A stretch of 64,000 bases of DNA from Nodularia sp. NIES-3585. Lineage in GTDB: Bacteria; Cyanobacteriota; Cyanobacteriia; Cyanobacteriales; Nostocaceae. A program made the translations under genes and the position numbers. Under the pieces are notes generated by a model, which saw only the letters and a list, made by a program, of their open reading frames with translations, had not been told where the DNA came from and searched no databases. Each line of letters opens with the position of its first letter. The stretch's first letter is position 1. Positions 27,038 to 35,079 of the stretch are shown in pieces. The DNA is taken from positions 4,497,118 through 4,561,117 of the forward strand of contig NZ_BDUB01000001.1 in NCBI RefSeq assembly GCF_002218065.1, in the 5' to 3' direction.

Positions 27038-28309
27038 ATGAACGCTACTACCGACAAACGTATTGCCTTAATTTCTGTTCATGGAGACCCGATGATTGAA
27101 ATTGGTAAGGAAGAAGCTGGTGGACAAAATGTTTATGTGCGTAATGTGGGTGAAGCAATAGCACAGATAGGATGGCAAGTTGATATCTTTACCCGCAAAG
27201 TGAGTCTAGAGCAAGATACAATTGTTGAACTTAGTCAAAATTGTCGCACTATTCGTCTAGCCGCAGGCCCTGTAGAATTTGTGCCACGAGATGAGCTTTT
27301 GCAATATATGCCGGAATTTTTGGATAATTTTCTCCAATTCCAAGAAAAAAACAATATCACGTATCAGTTAGTTCACACAAACTACTGGCACTCTAGCTGG
27401 ATAGGAATGCAACTGAAGAAAATTCAAGGTACTCACCAGGTTCATACATACCACTCTTTAGGAGCAGTCAAGTACAATACAATAGAAAAAATTCCTCTGA
27501 TTGCCAGTCAGCGATTAGCCGTAGAAAAAGAGGTATTGGAGACAGCAGAATGCATTGTCGCCACAAGTCCCCAGGAACAGCAACATATGCGATCGCTCGT
27601 TTCCACAGAAGGTAATATAGAAATCATTCCCTGCGGTACAAATATTCGTCGGTTTGGTTCGGTTGAGCGTCAAGCAGCTAGATTAGATTTAGGAATTACT
27701 CCAGAGACTAAACTTGTATTGTATGTAGGACGTTTTGATCCACGCAAAGGAATAGAAACTTTGGTGCGCGCAGTCAACGAATCTCAGTTACGTGGCGATC
27801 GCAACCTAAAATTAATTATTGGTGGTGGGAGCATCCCAGGTAATAGTGACGGTATTGAACGCGATCGCATCGAGAATATAATCAACGAATTGGGTATGAG
27901 TGAATTTACCATCCTTCCGGGTCGCCTCAGTCAGGAAATATTGCCCACTTATTACGCTGCGGCTGATGTTTGCGTCGTTCCCAGTCACTATGAACCCTTT
28001 GGACTCGTGGCTATTGAAGCAATGGCTAGTGGTACACCTGTAGTTGCAAGTGATGTTGGTGGACTTCAGTTTACTGTAGTTCCCGAAGTCACAGGTTTGT
28101 TGGCTCCCCCACAAAATATAGCCGCCTTTGCAGCTGCTATCGACCGTATTTTATTAAATCCACAATGGCGAGCAGAATTAGGTCAGGCTGGCAGAAAACG
28201 CGTAGAAAATAAGTTTAGTTGGGATGGCGTAGCCACTCAGCTATGTGAACTTTACACTCAAATTTTGCAGCCATCGGTAAAAGAACCAGCATTAGTCAAA
28301 CAATTTTAG
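27038..28309 (+). CDS. GT4 glycosyltransferase, sucrose-phosphate synthase-like
   Basis: A 423-aa GT-B enzyme. The N-terminal ISVHGDPMIEIGKEEAGGQN segment matches the sugar-phosphate loop of sucrose synthase/SPS-type enzymes. HTNYWHSSWIG and HTYHSLGAVK are also typical of the sucrose-synthesis group. The donor half has YVGRFDPRKGIETL near residue 228 and the EX7E motif YEPFGLVAIEAMASGTPVVA near 324. Small SPS proteins of about 45 kDa without a phosphatase domain are known in Anabaena, so sucrose-6-phosphate synthesis (compatible solute, heterocyst carbon transport) is a plausible role, but a different UDP-sugar acceptor cannot be excluded. The stop codon lies inside a heptamer repeat. Confidence 0.82.
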   Translation: MNATTDKRIALISVHGDPMIEIGKEEAGGQNVYVRNVGEAIAQIGWQVDIFTRKVSLEQDTIVELSQNCRTIRLAAGPVEFVPRDELLQYMPEFLDNFLQFQEKNNITYQLVHTNYWHSSWIGMQLKKIQGTHQVHTYHSLGAVKYNTIEKIPLIASQRLAVEKEVLETAECIVATSPQEQQHMRSLVSTEGNIEIIPCGTNIRRFGSVERQAARLDLGITPETKLVLYVGRFDPRKGIETLVRAVNESQLRGDRNLKLIIGGGSIPGNSDGIERDRIENIINELGMSEFTILPGRLSQEILPTYYAAADVCVVPSHYEPFGLVAIEAMASGTPVVASDVGGLQFTVVPEVTGLLAPPQNIAAFAAAIDRILLNPQWRAELGQAGRKRVENKFSWDGVATQLCELYTQILQPSVKEPALVKQF

Positions 28310-28331
28310 ATTTTGGATTTTGGATTTTGGA
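28304..28331 (+). repeat. STRR heptamer repeat (TTTTGGA) x4
   Basis: One TTTTAGA unit followed by three TTTTGGA units, starting inside the last codons of the preceding gene. The TAG stop codon (28307-28309) is part of the first unit. It leads directly into dispersed repeat R2. Confidence 0.9.
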
Positions 28332-28384
28332 TTGATTCCACAGATAAATCAGAGGGCTTGTACTATTAAAGAACTATTGGTCAG
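28332..28384 (+). repeat. Dispersed repeat R2, copy 2
   Basis: TTGATTCCACAGATAAATCA then GAGGGCTTGTACTATTAAAG, matching 25121-25184. It directly follows the TTTTGGA heptamer array. Confidence 0.8.
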
Positions 28385-28405
28385 TAATACGTAACATTAA
28401 CTCTT

Positions 28406-30133
28406 GTGCAACCAGTTGACTATACTACTCTCACAGCTTCTTGTAGCGAACTACGCGCGCACTGGCTGCCATCTCGATTAGAACAAGTTTATCAGCGCGA
28501 TCGCTATACAATTGCTGTGGCATTACGCACGCTCAAACAAAGGGACTGGCTAGAGATTTCTTGGCATCCACAAGCGGCGCGGATTTGTATTGGCGAACCA
28601 CCACCACGCTTACCAGATACCTTCACCTTTAGCCAACAATTAGTACACCAATTAGGTGGTTTGGCGCTGGTGGATATTCAAGCGATCGCCCCTTGGGAGC
28701 GTGTTGTGGATTTGCAATTTGCTCGCCGTCCTGGAGAAGAGGCACTGTACCATATATATGTGGAAGTCATGGGCAAATACAGCAACGCCATCCTCACCGA
28801 TGCCAGTCAGATGATTATCACAGCGGCTCATCAAGTGGGTCAGCATCAGTCTAGCGTCCGTCCCATTCAAACCGGACAGCCTTATGAAACTCCACCAAAA
28901 CTCACAGGCCCTGTTCCCAGTTTGAATGAATCCCCAGAACGTTGGCAAGAACGAGTCAGCTTAGTACCAGGAGCAATCAAGCGCCAGTTATTAAAAAGTT
29001 ACAGCGGCTTGAGTTCTGCACTGGTAGAATCGATGATTGTAGCAGCGGATTTAGCCCCAGAAACTACCACCGATCACCTTAAACCCGAAGACTGGCAAAA
29101 ATTATTTGCCCGATTGCAAGAATGGCTACAAGCTTTGGAGTCAAGTAAATTTCAACCAGCTTGGACAGCAAATGGTTATACAGTCATGGGTTGGGGCGCA
29201 GTTGCACCAGAAAAAGACATCCAAACATTACTTAACAGATACTACACTGACGAGTTAAACCAGCAGGTATTTGCTCATTTACGGCATCAATTAAACCAGA
29301 AATTACAGAATATTTTAGTTAAATTACGTAATAAAGCTCAAACCTTCTCAGAACGCTTGCAGCAATCGGATCAAGCAGATGAATATCGGGCAAAAGCCGA
29401 CTTGTTGATGTCTAACCTGCAAAAATGGCAACCAGGAATGAAAGAAATTATTCTTCCTGATTTTGAGACAAATCAGCCCATTGCGATCGCTCTGCAACCA
29501 GATAAAAACGCTGTCCAAAATGCCCAACGCCTTTACAAACAACATCAAAAACTCAAACGCGCCCGTGCTGCTGTAGAACCGTTGCTTTTTGATGTAAAAT
29601 CAGAAATTAGCTATTTAGAACAAGTAGAAGCCGCGATAGCTCAGATAGAAAACTACCAAACAGTAGAAGATTTACAGGCTTTAGAAGAAATCCGCGACGA
29701 GTTAATTGGACAAAAATATTTAGAAGATCCAGGATACCGCAGCCGCAGTGCCAACGAAACAGCCGCGACAAACTTTCATCGCTACCGTACTCCTAATGGC
29801 TTTGAAGTTTTAATTGGTCGTAACAATCGCCAAAATGACCAATTGAGCTTTCGCGTAGCTGGAGATTATGATTTGTGGTTCCATGCTCAAGAAATTCCTG
29901 GAAGTCATTTGCTCATGCGTTTAGAACCCGGAGCAGTTCCAGAAGCAGCCGACTTACAATTTGTAGCTAATCTCGCCGCCTATTACAGTCGAGCGCGTCA
30001 GAGTGAGCAAGTACCAATAGTTTATACTCAGCCCAAGCACGTTTACAAACCCAAAGGAGCCAAGCCAGGTATTGCCATTTACAAACAAGAGCGTATCCTC
30101 TGGGGACAGCCGCAATTAGTCATTAGTCATTAG
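28406..30133 (+). CDS. rqcH: RqcH/NFACT-family ribosome quality-control protein
   Basis: A 575-aa NFACT protein that, by homology with RqcH/Rqc2, binds stalled large ribosomal subunits and promotes C-terminal tailing of nascent chains. The NFACT-N domain covers about residues 1-200 (VEVMGKYSNAILTD near 120). Helix-hairpin-helix and a coiled-coil region span about 290-445 (KAQTFSERL and onward). The NFACT-R domain lies at the C-terminus (RNNRQNDQLSFRVAGDYDLW, then FHAQEIPGSHLLMRLEPG). Older names are fibronectin-binding protein A/FbpA-like. The start is a GTG at 28406. The last residues and the stop codon are supplied by a heptamer repeat. Confidence 0.85.
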   Translation: MQPVDYTTLTASCSELRAHWLPSRLEQVYQRDRYTIAVALRTLKQRDWLEISWHPQAARICIGEPPPRLPDTFTFSQQLVHQLGGLALVDIQAIAPWERVVDLQFARRPGEEALYHIYVEVMGKYSNAILTDASQMIITAAHQVGQHQSSVRPIQTGQPYETPPKLTGPVPSLNESPERWQERVSLVPGAIKRQLLKSYSGLSSALVESMIVAADLAPETTTDHLKPEDWQKLFARLQEWLQALESSKFQPAWTANGYTVMGWGAVAPEKDIQTLLNRYYTDELNQQVFAHLRHQLNQKLQNILVKLRNKAQTFSERLQQSDQADEYRAKADLLMSNLQKWQPGMKEIILPDFETNQPIAIALQPDKNAVQNAQRLYKQHQKLKRARAAVEPLLFDVKSEISYLEQVEAAIAQIENYQTVEDLQALEEIRDELIGQKYLEDPGYRSRSANETAATNFHRYRTPNGFEVLIGRNNRQNDQLSFRVAGDYDLWFHAQEIPGSHLLMRLEPGAVPEAADLQFVANLAAYYSRARQSEQVPIVYTQPKHVYKPKGAKPGIAIYKQERILWGQPQLVISH

Positions 30134-30160
30134 TCATTAGTCATTGGTCATTGGTCATTG
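30115..30160 (+). repeat. STRR heptamer repeat (ATTAGTC/ATTGGTC), 6 units plus partial
   Basis: Four ATTAGTC units then two ATTGGTC units and a partial one. The array starts inside the rqcH reading frame and the gene's TAG (30131-30133) is one of its units. Confidence 0.92.
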
Positions 30161-30183
30161 GGAAGTTACCGTCTTCTCCCCCC

Positions 30184-30229
30184 TGCACGCTGCACGCTGC
30201 ACCCCTGCACCCTGCACCTGCACCCTGCC
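30184..30229 (+). repeat. STRR repeat (TGCACCC/TGCACGC)
   Basis: A C-rich imperfect heptamer array of TGCACGC and TGCACCC units following the ATTAGTC array. Confidence 0.8.
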
Positions 30230-30430
30230 TCCATCTCTACCTTATGGTATTTTTATTTATTCTCCAAGATAGAGGCTGCTTCTCTTCGGGTATATCTTTT
30301 TTTTGATAAATGTTTATAAAAAAACTGTGTGGACTGTTACAATCTTGTTAAGAAAGGTTGCCCGTTGATTTTGGGAACGCGCAATTTGGTTTTAACTCTA
30401 CTGAGAAGACAACGCGGAAAAACATATTTG

Positions 30431-30460
30431 AGACCAGCGGTGCAATGCTGGTCTTTTTTG
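30431..30460 (+). terminator. Rho-independent terminator
   Basis: Perfect 8-bp stem AGACCAGC / GCTGGTCT with an 8-nt loop followed by TTTTTTG. It lies about 300 bp after rqcH and may end a short transcript starting near 30350 (TACAAT hexamer at 30338). Confidence 0.8.
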
Positions 30461-30522
30461 TTTTATGTGAAAAACAGAAGACGCAAAAATCCTTTCTTAC
30501 GTCTCCTGGGGAAATTTCGTCA

Positions 30523-30658
30523 TATGGCAATCGCCAAGGAGGTTAAGACATAAACGGATAATCAAACTTAGACACCACTGGGGTTTTAACCCACTCCCCC
30601 GGTTACTGAGCGCAGTCGAAGTAACTCCCCACTCCCCACTCCCCACTCCCCAGCTATA
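30523..30658 (-). repeat. Dispersed ~110-bp MITE-like repeat, copy 3 (inverted, with internal insert)
   Basis: Inverted relative to copies 1 and 2. It carries the same core (reverse of CTTAACCTCCTTGGCG, TCTAAGTTTGAT) and ends in GCTATA one base before the stop codon of the porin gene. Its G/C-run is interrupted by a 25-bp unit at 30600-30624 with GTTAC/GTAAC ends that the other copies lack. Confidence 0.88.
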
Positions 30659-30659
30659 T

Positions 30660-32243
30660 CTAGAAATTAAATCTAGTTCTGAGCGCGCCAATCACAACAT
30701 TATCGTTGTCACTATCATGATTCGGGGATGTCAACCAGATGAGACCGGGAGTCACAGTAATGTTGTCAGTTAGCCTGTACTGGTAAAAAGCCTCAAGGTG
30801 ATAGGAAGTATCTCTATCTCTATTCACTCCTGCAATACTCGAACTTCTCACTTGAGGTTCTATCCCAGCAATAATCCCAGCTAGATTACCCTTTTTACCC
30901 AAGTCGGGAAAACCCAGTGTAACGGCATAATTCCAAATGTCAGCCTCTCCGCGATCGCCTGTTAAGCTGCGGCTGTTGGTGTATCCAGCCCAACCACCTA
31001 AGACCACTTTTTCACTGATACCGAGAGACGCTTGGACACCGTAAGAATTGCTGGAGAAGGGCGTATCCGCTGGTAAATCTTCTAAAGTCGCATTAGTGCT
31101 ACCACTGACTAGTGGCTGTCTGTAAGAGTTGATATAAGTTAAACCTAGCGCAATGCGATCGCTTGGTCTAATCGTCAGTTGTGCCAACGCACCGTAAGCA
31201 CCATTAAACAAACCATTTTGACCAGAGGGGTCATTAGCTGAACCACTCAAATACCCTAAGCTTATTCCTAAGCTATCACTAAACTGATGAGTGACTCCCA
31301 ACCCTGCACCATCCATCTGCTTATAAATTGGGTTGCGCGTACCAAAGGTAGACAAAGCACCAGTACTGCCATCGCCGTCAAATATATTAACTGTATCAGT
31401 TATGTCATCTGCTGCACCAGCATTGGCGATCGCGATTACCTGTGTTTTTTCACCCAGAGGAAACTCGTAAAACAGTGCATCTATTTCTGCATTGGTAGTA
31501 CCATCTTCACCAGCAAAGGCAAAACTACCCTCTGGTGTCCCAAGATTAGGGCCGAAAATATTATTAGCTTGGATTCTCGTAAACAGGGTATCTCTCCCTG
31601 TAAAACTGGTGACAAATTCAATCCGTGTTCGCGCTCCCAGAGTTGTATTCCTGTCTGTAATGTTTTGACCATTAACTCTGCTACCTCTCAAAACATCACT
31701 AATAACTGCGACGACTTCCCCTTGCAATTTGGTTGTAGTCGAAAACTGATTTGCTTCCAATTCAGATGTGCGTGCTTCTAGTGAATCCACGCGACCCCGT
31801 AAGGTTGCTATTTCTGCGGAAAACTCTGCTTGCAGTCTTTGTAATGTGGCTAAATCCTGTTGTGTCACCATATCGCTAGTAGCAGTAGCGATTAGTTCAT
31901 TCACCCGATCCAAACAAGCATTCAAACCAGCCGCAAATTCATATCGAGTCAACGCCCGATTACCGCGATAAGTGCTATTTGGATAGCCTGCAATACAACC
32001 GTAACGTTCTACCAACGATTGCAATGCTTGAAAAGCCCAATCAGTAGGTTGTACATCTGATAACTGAGAAACTGAGGTAATTTGTGCCATTACCTGATCT
32101 TTTATGAGGTTTTCAGCTTTGATCTCTGGATTATTTGTTGCTGATCTTGTGGGTATTTCCCCTGCATATACAGAAGTGCTAAAAAATAGCAGAGTACCGC
32201 CAAATACCGGACTAACAAGTAGATATTTCCATAATTCTCGCAT
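30660..32243 (-). CDS. SLH-domain OprB-type outer-membrane porin
   Basis: Outer-membrane diffusion channel, 527 aa when started at the ATG at 32243, which has a strong GTGAGGA ribosome site; TTG (32327) and ATG (32282) upstream would extend it. A signal peptide of about 24 residues (YLLVSPVFGGTLLFFSTSVYA) is followed by an SLH domain (VQPTDWAFQALQSLVERYGC, then RALTRYEFAAGLNACLDRVN). Next comes a coiled-coil region (ATLRGRVDSLEARTSELEAN), then a C-terminal 16-strand-type OprB barrel ending in RTRFNF with terminal Phe. This is the standard cyanobacterial porin layout. It is divergent from znuA across a shared 327-bp region with a Fur-family-like operator, so it may be metal-regulated. Confidence 0.92.
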   Translation of the reverse strand: MRELWKYLLVSPVFGGTLLFFSTSVYAGEIPTRSATNNPEIKAENLIKDQVMAQITSVSQLSDVQPTDWAFQALQSLVERYGCIAGYPNSTYRGNRALTRYEFAAGLNACLDRVNELIATATSDMVTQQDLATLQRLQAEFSAEIATLRGRVDSLEARTSELEANQFSTTTKLQGEVVAVISDVLRGSRVNGQNITDRNTTLGARTRIEFVTSFTGRDTLFTRIQANNIFGPNLGTPEGSFAFAGEDGTTNAEIDALFYEFPLGEKTQVIAIANAGAADDITDTVNIFDGDGSTGALSTFGTRNPIYKQMDGAGLGVTHQFSDSLGISLGYLSGSANDPSGQNGLFNGAYGALAQLTIRPSDRIALGLTYINSYRQPLVSGSTNATLEDLPADTPFSSNSYGVQASLGISEKVVLGGWAGYTNSRSLTGDRGEADIWNYAVTLGFPDLGKKGNLAGIIAGIEPQVRSSSIAGVNRDRDTSYHLEAFYQYRLTDNITVTPGLIWLTSPNHDSDNDNVVIGALRTRFNF

Positions 32244-32476
32244 TTTCTTCCTCACACTTTTCTGATAGTTGATTGCACTCATGCTGGGCGTTTTCGAGAA
32301 TACTTTTGCTGAAAAAGTATCTTCCAAATATTAACAGGAGTTTAAGGATTTTTCTCACACTAAAAGTCAAAAAGTTATCTTTTTTACTCCTGGCAGGAAT
32401 TCTCAGAGGTAATATTCGCTAAAAATTTAATAATTTAAGTTATTAATTATACGAGAATATTATAGCTGTATTGTGT

Positions 32477-32495
32477 GAGAATGATACTTATTCTA
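32477..32495. promoter_or_regulatory. Fur-family (Fur/Zur) operator-like sequence between porin and znuA
   Basis: GAGAAT-GATACT-t-ATTCTA fits the hexamer arrangement of a Fur box (GATAAT-GATAAT-c-ATTATC) at 14 of 18 positions. It also contains the symmetric arms AGAAT/ATTCT. It lies 76 bp before the znuA start and about 230 bp before the porin start. Zur binding is inferred from the znu context. Confidence 0.5.
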
Positions 32496-32570
32496 TAATA
32501 TAAAGCAAATTTAATTTGCAAGCAAAAATTGGACAAAAGCCAAGTAATGATTATTTTAGAGGGGAAAACC

Positions 32571-33602
32571 ATGATTTGGAATCGTTTAGCACAGAAAACA
32601 GGCAAAAAAACCAGCCGTGTCCTGCCTTTAATAGCTTTGTTGACGCTATCAGTTGCTTTTGGCTGTAACCAATCAAACACAGATATAGGAGAGACTTCAG
32701 AACAGACAACCCAAGTACAGGAAACAGCAGCGACTCCAGCCGCGACAGAAAAAGTTAAAGTTGTGGCAACAATTTTGCCAACCTATCTGTTTACTAAGGC
32801 TGTAGCTGGAGATGTAGCAGATGTAGCAATTCTTGTGCCACCCACTACGGATGTGCATGATTACCAATCAACACCAGATGATGTTAAAACGATTTCTACA
32901 GCCAGTATTTTAGTGAAAAATGGTTTGGGATTAGAGGAATTTCTAGACAGCACAATCAAAAATGCCGAAAATCCTAACTTGGTTAAAATTGATGCCAGTA
33001 AAGGGATTAAAACCTTAGATGAAATTTCCCCGGTTGATGAAACCTTAACAGAACATGGACATAGCCACGGACATGGACATGATCATGCTGATGGAAATCC
33101 TCACGTTTGGTTAGATCCAGTTTTAGCAAAACAGCAGGTAACAAATATTCGAGATGGATTAAGTGCTGCTGATCCTGCTAATAAAGCTACCTATCAAGCC
33201 AATGCTGCGGCTTATATTCAAGAATTAGACAATTTAGATCAAGAGTTTCAGCAAACTTTGCAAAAAACTCCTAACTGCACTTTTATCACCTTTCATGATG
33301 CCTTTCCATATTTAGCTCAACGCTATAATCTCAAACAAGTGGCTGTGGTACAACTTCCTGAAGACCAACTTTCGCCAGCAGAAGTGCAAAGGGCTGTCAA
33401 GGCTGTGAAACAGTATAATGCTAAAGCTTTATTTAGCGAACCTGGGGTAGATAATAAATTATTAACCAGTCTTGGTCAAGACTTGAATGTAACTGTGCGT
33501 AACTTGGATTCTTTAGAAACTGCTGGCGGCGATACAAATCCCCAGTATTATTTCCAAGCGATGAAGACTAACTTGCAAACTCTGGAGGCTGGGTGTAAGT
33601 AA
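32571..33602 (+). CDS. znuA: Zinc ABC transporter substrate-binding lipoprotein
   Basis: Captures Zn2+ in the periplasm for the ZnuBC importer. Using the ATG at 32571 (preceded by GAGGGG) gives 343 aa; a TTG at 32529 is less likely. The leader has a lipobox (LTLSVAFGC) near residue 31. The cluster A-I fold shows TTDVHDYQSTPDDV (first metal His), a His-rich loop EHGHSHGHGHDHADGNPHVW near 166 with the second His, FITFHDAFPYLA (third His), and a C-terminal conserved Asp region (NLDSLET). The His-rich loop is typical of zinc rather than manganese binding proteins. Confidence 0.93.
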   Translation: MIWNRLAQKTGKKTSRVLPLIALLTLSVAFGCNQSNTDIGETSEQTTQVQETAATPAATEKVKVVATILPTYLFTKAVAGDVADVAILVPPTTDVHDYQSTPDDVKTISTASILVKNGLGLEEFLDSTIKNAENPNLVKIDASKGIKTLDEISPVDETLTEHGHSHGHGHDHADGNPHVWLDPVLAKQQVTNIRDGLSAADPANKATYQANAAAYIQELDNLDQEFQQTLQKTPNCTFITFHDAFPYLAQRYNLKQVAVVQLPEDQLSPAEVQRAVKAVKQYNAKALFSEPGVDNKLLTSLGQDLNVTVRNLDSLETAGGDTNPQYYFQAMKTNLQTLEAGCK

Positions 33603-33684
33603 TTGGATCGACAAGATAGCGATACCTGATGATTGTTTGTCTTGATGTCTTTATCAATTAATAGTTACCAAGAATCCAGGATTA

Positions 33685-34455
33685 ATGACATCTCCCATTG
33701 TAAAGGTAGAAGGATTAAATGTATATCAAGGCAATTATTTGGCTGTGCGAGATGTTGCCTTTGAATTGTTACCAGGAACAGATACGGCTATTGTCGGCCC
33801 CAATGGGGCAGGAAAAAGTACTTTAGTGAAGGCGCTTTTAAATTTAATTCCTCACAGTGCTGGTAATATTGAAATCTTTGGTCGTCCAATTACCAAGTTG
33901 GGGAATTTGCGTCATCGCTTGGGTTATATGCCACAAAATTTTATTTTTGACCGCAGCTTTCCCATTTCTGTAGGCGAATTAGTCGGACTGGGATGGGCGA
34001 ATGAAAGCAAGAATCAGAATTTTCTCTTGTCCCAACTTTGGGAAAAAGATAGAAGAAAATCAGTAGCAATAGCAGAGGCTTTGCGACGAACCGATGCTTA
34101 TCATCTCAAGCACCAAGCGATTGGAACTCTTAGCGGTGGTCAACTGAAGCGGGTATTGCTGGCTTATTGTTTAGTTATTCCTCGGAAACTCTTGGTACTA
34201 GATGAAGCTTTTGCTGGCGTTGATGTCCAAGGTACAACAGATTTTTACGCTTTGTTAAATGAATTAAAGCGCGAAGAAGGTTGGACAGTGTTGCAAGTTT
34301 CCCATGATATTGATATGGTAAGCCGTCATTGCGATCGCGTTCTTTGCCTTAACCAAACTGTTGTTTGCACTGGTCAACCCGAAATTGCCCTTTCACCCCA
34401 AAACCTCTTAGCAACTTATGGTCTGGGATTTAGTCCTTACAAGCATCAACATTAA
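33685..34455 (+). CDS. znuC: Zinc ABC transporter ATP-binding protein
   Basis: Cytoplasmic ATPase of the zinc importer, 256 aa. Walker A GPNGAGKST near residue 38, Q-loop GYMPQNF, signature LSGGQLKRVLLA near 148, Walker B LLVLDEAFAGVD and the switch His in VSHDID are all present. It follows znuA by 82 bp on the same strand and is probably cotranscribed. Its permease partner znuB lies 625 bp further on, beyond an oppositely oriented regulator gene. Confidence 0.93.
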   Translation: MTSPIVKVEGLNVYQGNYLAVRDVAFELLPGTDTAIVGPNGAGKSTLVKALLNLIPHSAGNIEIFGRPITKLGNLRHRLGYMPQNFIFDRSFPISVGELVGLGWANESKNQNFLLSQLWEKDRRKSVAIAEALRRTDAYHLKHQAIGTLSGGQLKRVLLAYCLVIPRKLLVLDEAFAGVDVQGTTDFYALLNELKREEGWTVLQVSHDIDMVSRHCDRVLCLNQTVVCTGQPEIALSPQNLLATYGLGFSPYKHQH

Positions 34456-34489
34456 TACTTTCAAAATACCGTAATTAAAGGTTTGTAGT

Positions 34490-34535
34490 CAGGACTAAAG
34501 TCGTAAATTAAGGGCTAAAGCCCTTACTAACAGCT
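34490..34535. repeat. Palindromic repeat downstream of znuC
   Basis: Contains TAAGGGCTAAAGCCCTTA (34508-34525), a near-perfect palindrome with GGACTAAAG ahead of it. Such GGCTAAAGCC units are common dispersed repeats in cyanobacteria. Here it could also act as a bidirectional terminator between znuC and the convergent regulator gene. Confidence 0.55.
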
Positions 34536-34615
34536 AAATTACAATATTTTTATATTGCTTCACATAGTTAGGTTTATTCTCGCTAACTTACTTAAGCAAT
34601 ATTTTTTTATTTTCC

Positions 34616-34930
34616 TTATTCAGCAGGTTCATCTAAATGTTCAGCAACAGCCTGATAAAGGTGAAAAATATGATTATCGTGGAGGTGATAAAAAACATTA
34701 CGTCCTTGCTTACGATACCCAACTAATCGCATGACTCGCAAATTTCTTAGTTGATGAGAAACAGCAGATTCGCTCATATTTAGTAATCCGGCTAAATCAC
34801 TAACACATAGTTCTTTATTAGCCAAAAAAGAAAGAATTCGCAGGCGATTAGGGTCTCCTAAAAAGCTAAAAAATTCTGCCATCCGTTGAGCTTTTTCCGT
34901 GCTGAGAACTTGTCCTGCTAAATGTTGCAC
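34616..34930 (-). CDS. ArsR/SmtB-family zinc-responsive repressor
   Basis: A 104-aa winged-helix metal sensor. The HTH covers [20 protein letters not shown] (residues 42-61), followed by the wing [11 protein letters not shown]. The C-terminal alpha5 helix carries a complete SmtB-type zinc site, Asp-x-His-x10-His-x2-Glu ([17 protein letters not shown]). A Cys is also present in the alpha3N region (ELCVSDL). Zn2+ binding would release it from DNA. It is convergent with znuC and divergent from znuB, with a 149-bp AT-rich shared promoter region. Whether it controls znuB or an exporter elsewhere is not visible. Confidence 0.9.
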   Translation of the reverse strand: MQHLAGQVLSTEKAQRMAEFFSFLGDPNRLRILSFLANKELCVSDLAGLLNMSESAVSHQLRNLRVMRLVGYRKQGRNVFYHLHDNHIFHLYQAVAEHLDEPAE

Positions 34931-35079
34931 AATATCAATATCTATAGTAATCTATCTTAAATTATACTCAAGATTATACAGTTTTAAATTCGCATCTAAT
35001 TATAACAATTGTATTTTATTGACATTCTGATAATTTTGCCTGTGATCAATATAATAAGGCTCAAAAAAATATATAGCTT

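Noticed and set aside
30115-30229. Possible CRISPR array
   Set aside because: Units are 7 bp with no spacers; this is a heptamer tandem repeat. No CRISPR array or cas gene was seen anywhere in the window.
30497-30691. Minus-strand frame with SGLKPQWCLSLIIRL
   Set aside because: Encoded by the third repeat copy and running into the porin 3' end; no independent coding evidence.
31287-31781. 164-codon frame on the plus strand
   Set aside because: Fully antisense to the well-supported porin gene; composition (Cys/Ser/Ile-rich) is that of a shadow frame.
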